A stretch of DNA of 64,000 nucleotides from Clostridia bacterium (lineage in GTDB: Bacteria; Bacillota_A; Clostridia; TANB77; CAG-508): contig JAAVZD010000017.1 of assembly GCA_022791475.1 (NCBI GenBank), forward strand, positions 1 to 64,000, written 5' to 3'. The position numbers and the translations under genes are program-made. Positions 59,168 to 64,000 of this stretch are shown here, one piece after another. Positions within the stretch are counted from its first letter, which is position 1. Each line of letters begins with the position of its first letter. The notes under the pieces are model-generated. The model searched no databases. It had not been told where the DNA came from and saw only the letters and a list, made by a program, of their open reading frames with translations.

Positions 59168-59401
59168 ATGAAAGAATATAACTTGGAAAAGTTTAAGAAA
59201 GAATTGGATTTAGGATATCAAATATATTTTACATATGTGCGTAATAAATACTTAATATTTAAAACATCAGATAATTGCTATACGCAAAAACTAATATCAG
59301 TACATGACAAAAATCCACAACCAGCTATGCAAATGTTAACTAAAAAAAGACTAGAAGAAATATTCCCATTTATGGAGGATATGGAATATAAACAAAATTA
59401 A
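59168..59401 (+). CDS. Small protein of unknown function (77 aa)
   Basis: MKEYNLEKFKKELDLGYQIYFTYVRNKYLIFKTSDNCYTQKL and a C-terminal LTKKRLEEIFPFMEDMEY. The start is taken at 59168 with AAAGGAG 11 nt upstream; an alternative ATG run at 59126-59134, overlapping the previous gene, also has a GGAAAG site. Probably the third gene of the ligA operon. Converges with the NFACT gene, 18 nt apart. Confidence 0.6.
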   Translation: MKEYNLEKFKKELDLGYQIYFTYVRNKYLIFKTSDNCYTQKLISVHDKNPQPAMQMLTKKRLEEIFPFMEDMEYKQN

Positions 59402-59418
59402 AAGTGGCAAATCCACTT

Positions 59419-61215
59419 TTAATTTTGTTTAGGTTCAACATATAAAGTTTTATTATTAGTATATATAACCATTCCAGGTTTGCTACTAGAAGGTTTTTTT
59501 ACATTTTTAATAAAGCAATAATCAACAGGAACATTAGAAGAAAGTTTAGCTTTGCTATGAAATGCAGCAATTTCGGCGCAAGCAATAATAGTATGTTCTT
59601 TTACCTTTTCACCATTACATTTTAACAAACAGTGGCTTCCTCTAATGTCTTTAGTATGAAACCATAAATCTTCATTTTTACCAAGTTTAGTAGTTATATA
59701 ATCATTCTGCTTATTATTTTTACCAACATACAAAGTAAAACCATCAACATTATAAGTAATAGGCTCATACTCGTTATGAACTTTTCTTTTATTAATTTTA
59801 TTTTTCTTAACATTAGAATTTTTTTGAGTATTTTTAAATAAAACATTTTCAGAAATCTCTAAATCAATTTCTTCAAGTTCAGAAGTAGAAGTAGCACTTT
59901 CCAGTTCATATATTATACTTTCTAAATAATCCAATTCTTTTGTAGCTTCTAGCTTTTGAGTACTTACAATTTCCAATGTGTTTTTTAATTTATTATACTT
60001 TTTAAAATATTTTTTAGCATTATACGAAGGAGAAATGCTTTTATCTAATGTAATTCTTATCAAATTATTATTATCATAATAGTTTTCAACTTCAATATAA
60101 TCCGCATTTATATTATTATTTATTCTATACAAATTAGAAGTAATAAGTTCACCATATATTCTATAAGTATCCATACTTTCACATTCTTTAAGTTTTACAT
60201 TTATATTATTAACCTTTTTAGTTATTTTCTTAAGAGCAGAAAGTACCAATTTTAGAAGGTTATTCTTATAATTAATGATAACTTCATTATTTTCCTTTTT
60301 ATTATAAAAATCATCTAAAAAGAAATTAGTTTGAAGATTATTGTATTGTAAATTAAAAGTGAAAAGTGAAAAATACAAATCTTCGGTTTGCTGTAAGGGC
60401 AGGTCTTGTGTCTGAACATTAGAAATACATTTTTCTGGATTTTTCTTTAATATTACTGTATAATCTTTATCATTTATAGGAAAAGCTAAAACTTTATCGG
60501 TCCCTAAATTTTTTATAACATCTTTTATATACGTATATAGCATACTTATATCTTTAGTAGAATAATCATTATCAGAAATTTTCAAAACATCCAAAGTATT
60601 TAAAATAAACGTTTTACTAATTCCACTAAAACTATTAGGTAAAATATTAGAAAGTTTATCATTTTTCATTAAGTGGGTAAACTCATCTAAACCTATTTTA
60701 CAAATATCTAATTTATCAGCGGGAGGGTTTACATACTCATGTGCTGGAAGAATATCTCTACATGAATTAGAAAAACTATCTAAATGTCTAAGGCTATCAA
60801 TAATAATATTCTTATCATTAAGCAAAATAACATTACTATGTTTACCCATAAGCTCAACTACTAATTTTTTACTAACCAAATCATTAAGTTCATTGTAGCC
60901 TTCAAAATTAATAAATACAATTCTCTCCAAACAATCACTAGAAATATCAGTTATACGAGAGCCAATCAAATGCTTTCTAAGTAGCATACAAAAATTAGGG
61001 GCATTTAGTGGGTTAGGCTTAGCGTTAGTAGTCAAATTCATTCTATAATTATTAGAAGAAATAGAAATATTCAAAGCGTAATTTTTTCCATTACAATAAA
61101 TTCCTAAAATAATTTCATTCTTATTAGGCTCAAAAACTTTATTAACTTTACCACCAATAAGTGTACCTTTAAGCTCCAAAACAACTTGCCTTGTAACAAT
61201 TCCATCAAATGCCAT
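59419..61215 (-). CDS. rqcH: NFACT-family RQC protein (RqcH / fibronectin-binding-like)
   Basis: 598 aa. NFACT-N domain (MAFDGIVTRQVVLELKG, NAPNFCMLLRKHLIGSRI), two coiled-coil arms with a helix-hairpin region in the middle, and the NFACT-R domain (KNDYITTKLGKNEDLWFHTKDIRGSHCLLK, with the conserved D-x-R). RqcH recruits tRNA-Ala to split 50S subunits and adds Ala tails to stalled nascent chains. AGGAG precedes the ATG. It is the only housekeeping gene on the minus strand and has no CGG codon. A diverged repeat may be inserted around residues 267-275. Confidence 0.92.
   Translation of the reverse strand: MAFDGIVTRQVVLELKGTLIGGKVNKVFEPNKNEIILGIYCNGKNYALNISISSNNYRMNLTTNAKPNPLNAPNFCMLLRKHLIGSRITDISSDCLERIVFINFEGYNELNDLVSKKLVVELMGKHSNVILLNDKNIIIDSLRHLDSFSNSCRDILPAHEYVNPPADKLDICKIGLDEFTHLMKNDKLSNILPNSFSGISKTFILNTLDVLKISDNDYSTKDISMLYTYIKDVIKNLGTDKVLAFPINDKDYTVILKKNPEKCISNVQTQDLPLQQTEDLYFSLFTFNLQYNNLQTNFFLDDFYNKKENNEVIINYKNNLLKLVLSALKKITKKVNNINVKLKECESMDTYRIYGELITSNLYRINNNINADYIEVENYYDNNNLIRITLDKSISPSYNAKKYFKKYNKLKNTLEIVSTQKLEATKELDYLESIIYELESATSTSELEEIDLEISENVLFKNTQKNSNVKKNKINKRKVHNEYEPITYNVDGFTLYVGKNNKQNDYITTKLGKNEDLWFHTKDIRGSHCLLKCNGEKVKEHTIIACAEIAAFHSKAKLSSNVPVDYCFIKNVKKPSSSKPGMVIYTNNKTLYVEPKQN
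60391..60417 (+). repeat. Possible decayed family D repeat inside rqcH, opposite to the gene
   Basis: CTGTAAGGGCAGGTCTTGTG, TCTGAAC resembles the addA copy at 4832 (TGTAGGGGCAGGCCTTGCAT, CTGTCCG). On the rqcH strand it encodes NVQTQDLPLQQ in a loop outside conserved motifs. Confidence 0.45.
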
Positions 61216-61403
61216 ATTTAAACTCCTATATATTATTTTTTAAAATTCTGAAAAGAGTAAATTTTCTCTATTTACTATCAATAATTAATATACACCAATA
61301 ATTAAGCAAAAACAAGTAAGATAAATATATTTTATTGTAAAACTATAAATTATAATAAAACATAAAAAATACTGAAAAATGCTAATAAAAACTGTAAAAC
61401 CTC

Positions 61404-61432
61404 TTGACATTCTAAGATTTGATGGATATAAT
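61404..61432 (+). promoter_or_regulatory. Consensus promoter of the sigma factor gene
   Basis: TTGACA (61404-61409), exactly 17 nt, TATAAT (61427-61432), 36 nt before the ATG. Confidence 0.85.
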
Positions 61433-61467
61433 GCAATAAATGAACATCTTAGGAGGAATAAACTTAT

Positions 61468-62115
61468 ATGAAAGAAAGCAATATGTTTTATTCATTAAAC
61501 GATAATTACAAAGAAATGAGTGATGAAGGCTTAGTAGATATGGCTAAGTCAGGAGATAAAAATGCGCTTGAATATTTAATAAATAAGTATAAAGAACTTG
61601 TTAATATGAAAGTTAGCAAATACTTTATAATAGGTGCAGAAAAAGAAGATATAATACAAGAAGGGTTAATAGGACTATACAAAGCAGTAAAAAGTTATAG
61701 CCCAGATAAACAAAACTCATTTAAAACATTTGCAAACATGTGCATAGAGAGGCAATTAATAACAGCAATAAAATCATCAAACAGACAAAAACATATGCCA
61801 CTTAATTCATACTTATCATTAAATGCTTCAGCCTATGAAAATGATGAAGAAAGCACTTTATTTGATACATATAATGCACATCAAATAGAAGACCCGCTAG
61901 ATACAATAACAAAACAAGAATATTATAAATCAGTAGAAATAGCAATAGATAAGTCATTAAGCGATTTTGAAAAACAAGTACTAAACAGATACATGAAAGG
62001 CGAAAGCTACATTCAAATAGCAGAAAAATTAGACACACCAGTAAAATCAATAGACAATGCAATACAAAGAATAAGAAAAAAAGCAATAACAAACTTAAAT
62101 GTAAGTGAATTATAA
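61468..62115 (+). CDS. sigH: RNA polymerase sigma factor, SigH (Spo0H) type
   Basis: 215-aa sigma-70 family protein. Region 2: EYLINKYKELVNMKVSKYFIIGAEKEDIIQEGLIGLYKAVKSYSPDKQNSFKTFANMCIERQLITAIKSSNRQKHMPLN. Region 4: SDFEKQVLNRYMKGESYIQIAEKLDTPVKSIDNAIQRIRKKA, a helix-turn-helix for -35 recognition. SigH drives early sporulation and competence genes in Bacillus. AGGAGG lies 11 nt before the ATG. Its own promoter looks like a housekeeping sigma-A site. Confidence 0.92.
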   Translation: MKESNMFYSLNDNYKEMSDEGLVDMAKSGDKNALEYLINKYKELVNMKVSKYFIIGAEKEDIIQEGLIGLYKAVKSYSPDKQNSFKTFANMCIERQLITAIKSSNRQKHMPLNSYLSLNASAYENDEESTLFDTYNAHQIEDPLDTITKQEYYKSVEIAIDKSLSDFEKQVLNRYMKGESYIQIAEKLDTPVKSIDNAIQRIRKKAITNLNVSEL

Positions 62116-62144
62116 ATACATATGAACGAAAATAAATTATAGAT

Positions 62145-62170
62145 ACGTAGGGGCACGGGGCACCGTGCCC
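62145..62170 (+). repeat. GTAGGGGCACGGGGCACCGTGCCC hairpin repeat
   Basis: GGGCACGG / CCGTGCCC stem carrying the GTAGGGG start of family D. It sits between sigH and tRNA-Thr and is markedly GC-rich for this genome. Confidence 0.7.
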
Positions 62171-62175
62171 AATAC

Positions 62176-62251
62176 GCTGTCATAGCTCAGTAGGTAGAGC
62201 ACTACCTTGGTAAGGTAGAGGTCACGGGTTCGATTCCCGTTGTCAGCTCCA
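62176..62251 (+). tRNA. tRNA-Thr (anticodon GGT)
   Basis: 76 nt with encoded CCA. D arm GCTCAGTAGGTAGAGC, anticodon stem CTACC / GGTAG around loop TTGGTAA (anticodon GGT, reads ACC/ACT), T arm ACGGG-TTCGATT-CCCGT. The acceptor GCTGTCA pairs with TGTCAGC except for one U-U mismatch at position 5:68. Confidence 0.95.
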
Positions 62252-62361
62252 AATGTAAGACTTTAACGAATTGCAATGAATATTGAATAATCCAAAAAAT
62301 AGAGTAGCAAATTTGGAATTATTCACTATGTATTATTCATTTTTTCACTATTCACTAAAAT

Positions 62362-62401
62362 AAAGTAAATAAGTCCCTCAAATGAGGGACTTATTTACTT
62401 T
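62362..62401 (-). terminator. Perfect 18-bp hairpin overlapping the end of an orphan gene
   Basis: AAAGTAAATAAGTCCCTC / GAGGGACTTATTTACTTT with a 4-nt loop. The stop codon of the gene ending at 62378 lies at the loop, so its last codons form one stem arm. Confidence 0.8.
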
Positions 62402-62593
62402 ATGCCAATTACTAGGATTAAGTTCGTCGGGAAAGATAAATCCAGGGTTACTTAACCGCTCTGAAATAATTTTGGCAGATATTATTGCTTCTTTTTCCGA
62501 AAGCCCATCCATATCTCTAAAGTTACCAAAAAACTCTAAGATATGAATTTTTGAATCAATATCCATTGTGCTAATTTCTGAAAAATCTGACAT
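62378..62593 (-). CDS. Small orphan protein, unknown function (71 aa)
   Basis: MSDFSEISTMDIDSKIHILEFFGNFRDMDGLSEKEAIISAKIISERLSN..., acidic and helical, no known family. AGGAGG lies 7 nt before the ATG. A TTGCAT-17-TATAAT promoter is upstream, and a perfect hairpin spans its 3' end. It uses one in-frame CGG (SERLSN). Same self-contained layout as the other five orphan minus-strand genes. Confidence 0.72.
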   Translation of the reverse strand: MSDFSEISTMDIDSKIHILEFFGNFRDMDGLSEKEAIISAKIISERLSNPGFIFPDELNPSNWHKVNKSLI

Positions 62594-62661
62594 AATTGAC
62601 CTCCTACCACAAATGGCAAAAAATAGTTTATAGTTACATAAGACACATAGTCTATACTAAT

Positions 62662-62690
62662 ATTATACAACATTTTAAATAAAAATGCAA
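62662..62690 (-). promoter_or_regulatory. Promoter of orphan gene 62378-62593
   Basis: On the minus strand, TTGCAT (62690-62685), 17 nt, TATAAT (62667-62662). Confidence 0.65.
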
Positions 62691-62878
62691 ATAAGCAAAT
62701 AAATAATTATAAATTGTATGCTAGATAACTTATGCTTGTTTTGCAATATGTAAAAATGAAAATAAAAAACAACCGAAGAAAAAGTAAGTAAAATTATATA
62801 TAATAATCTTGTTTTTACCTTTAAAATGTTGTATAGTAAGAAGTGTAAATTTTAGAAAAAGAAAGAAGGATATAAAAT

Positions 62879-63970
62879 ATGAAAATAGGAATTGTAGGAC
62901 TTCCAAATGTAGGAAAATCAACATTATTTAATAGTATAACAAATGCAGGAGCAGAATGTGCAAATTATCCATTTTGTACAATAGAGCCAAACGTAGGAGT
63001 AGTACCAGTTCCAGACGAAAGGCTAGACGAGCTTACAAAAATGTATAATCCAGAAAAAACAACACATGCAATTATAGAATTTGTTGATATAGCAGGTTTA
63101 GTAAAAGGAGCAAGTAAAGGTGAAGGTTTAGGAAATAAATTCTTATCACATATACGTGAAGTAGATGCAATAGCTCATGTTGTAAGATGTTTTGATGATT
63201 CAAATATAGTACATGTAGATGGAAGTATTAGTCCTTTAAGAGATATAGAAACAATAAACTTAGAATTAATTTTTTCAGATATAGAAATGGTTGATAGAAG
63301 GTTAGAAAATGCTAAGAAAAAACTAAAATCAGATAAAAAGGCAACAAGTGAAATAACAGTTCTTGAGAAAATAAAAGAAGTACTAGAACAAGGAAAATGT
63401 GCAAGAACAGTAGAATTAACAGACGAAGAAAAAGAAGAAATAAAAGACTTATACTTATTGACATCAAAACCCGTATTATACATAGCAAACGTTTCAGAAG
63501 AACAAATGGCAAATAGTGAAAATGACGAAAAAGTAAAAGAAGTAAAAGAATTTGCTGGAACAGAGGGAGCAAAAGTTATTCCACTATGTGTAAAAATAGA
63601 AGAAGAACTATCTTCATTAGAAGGAGAAGATAAACAAGAAATGTTAGAAGCATTAGGACTAACAGAATCAGGCTTAGATAAAGTAGTAAAAACAAGCTAT
63701 GACTTATTAGGGTTAATGAGCTTCTTAACAGCAGGAGAACCAGAAGTAAGAGCCTGGACAATAAAGAAAGGAACAAAAGCACCTGGAGCTGCAGGAAAAA
63801 TACACTCAGACATAGAAAGAGGCTTCATAAGAGCAGAAGTAGTATCATATAGTGATTTAATAAAAGAAGGCTCAATGGTAGCATGTAAGGAGAAGGGGTT
63901 AGTACGTTCAGAAGGAAAAGAGTACATAATGCAAGATGGAGATGTGGTATTATTTAGATTTAATGTATAA
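62879..63970 (+). CDS. ychF: Redox-regulated OBG-family ATPase
   Basis: 363 aa, full length. G1 IVGLPNVGKSTLFNSIT, switch region YPFCTIEPNVGVVPVPDERL, G3 FVDIAGLVKGASKGEGLGNKFLSHIREVDAIAHVVRCF, a coiled coil, KPVLYIANVSEEQ in place of NKxD (the ATP preference of YchF), and the TGS domain (WTIKKGTKAPGAAGKIHSDIERGFIRAEV). It binds ribosomes and is linked to stress responses and translation fidelity. Confidence 0.96.
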   Translation: MKIGIVGLPNVGKSTLFNSITNAGAECANYPFCTIEPNVGVVPVPDERLDELTKMYNPEKTTHAIIEFVDIAGLVKGASKGEGLGNKFLSHIREVDAIAHVVRCFDDSNIVHVDGSISPLRDIETINLELIFSDIEMVDRRLENAKKKLKSDKKATSEITVLEKIKEVLEQGKCARTVELTDEEKEEIKDLYLLTSKPVLYIANVSEEQMANSENDEKVKEVKEFAGTEGAKVIPLCVKIEEELSSLEGEDKQEMLEALGLTESGLDKVVKTSYDLLGLMSFLTAGEPEVRAWTIKKGTKAPGAAGKIHSDIERGFIRAEVVSYSDLIKEGSMVACKEKGLVRSEGKEYIMQDGDVVLFRFNV

Positions 63971-63976
63971 AATAAC

Positions 63977-64000
63977 TTCCCATTGGGGACGTTTCCAAAT
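63977..64000 (+). repeat. Family B repeat, cut by the window edge
   Basis: TTCCCATTGGGGACGTTTCC AAAT, identical to the start of the copy at 49474. It begins just after ychF. Confidence 0.85.

Overview
The window is very AT-rich chromosomal DNA with Shine-Dalgarno-led genes and Bacillota (Firmicutes) hallmarks: addA, yvcK, an rqcH-type NFACT gene, a sigH-like sigma factor and a T-box in front of pheS. I read it as an uncultured, probably gut-associated clostridial lineage. The class is well supported; anything finer is a guess. Nearly all housekeeping genes lie on the + strand.

Layout. 0.5-10 kb: a LacX-type sugar epimerase homologue, small membrane proteins, addA, a large unknown coiled-coil protein and deoB. 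10.9-39 kb: one long surface-glycan locus. It holds repeated two-domain GT2 glycosyltransferases, a Wzm/Wzt ABC exporter, methyltransferases, GT-C-like and DUF2142 membrane proteins, two DPM1/GtrB-like GT2s, a DUF2304 protein, hldE-gmhB-gmhA, two GT9 heptosyltransferase-like enzymes, a Wzx-like flippase and rmlD. 39.5-49.5 kb: a GtrB-like GT2, ruvB, queH, a RhuM pseudogene, a GT-C-like protein, polA, a lytic transglycosylase and an AIM24-like protein. 49.6-64 kb: T-box-pheS, pheT, yvcK, ligA, rqcH, sigH, tRNA-Thr and ychF.

Most striking observation. Four genes (lacX-like, addA, a GT-C-like gene and the normally essential ligA) are each broken by exactly one extra base. In all four the last in-frame codon before the break is CGG followed by a purine, and skipping the C to read GGA/GGG (Gly) restores the conserved protein at its normal length. 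I looked at every CGG on the + strand. No other + strand gene uses CGG in frame except one small membrane protein (5770-6252). This looks like +1 frameshifting at a poorly decoded or unassigned CGG codon. By contrast, five of six small solitary minus-strand genes use CGG in frame as an apparent Arg codon. Each of these six has its own consensus promoter, ribosome site and terminator, and they look like recently acquired cargo.

Second theme: short palindromic repeats of several families. One (TGTAGGGG...CTTCGAAGAA) sits between genes and also inside addA, where five copies are translated into extra peptides such as DVGAIINRPLFEE. The addA CGG frameshift lies inside one of these copies. A decayed reverse copy may lie in the NFACT gene.

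How the genes work together: the 28-kb glycan locus would make and export a heptose- and probably rhamnose-containing surface polymer. GmhA, HldE and GmhB would make ADP-glycero-manno-heptose, the GT9s would transfer it, and RmlD completes dTDP-rhamnose. The rest is ordinary information-processing machinery.
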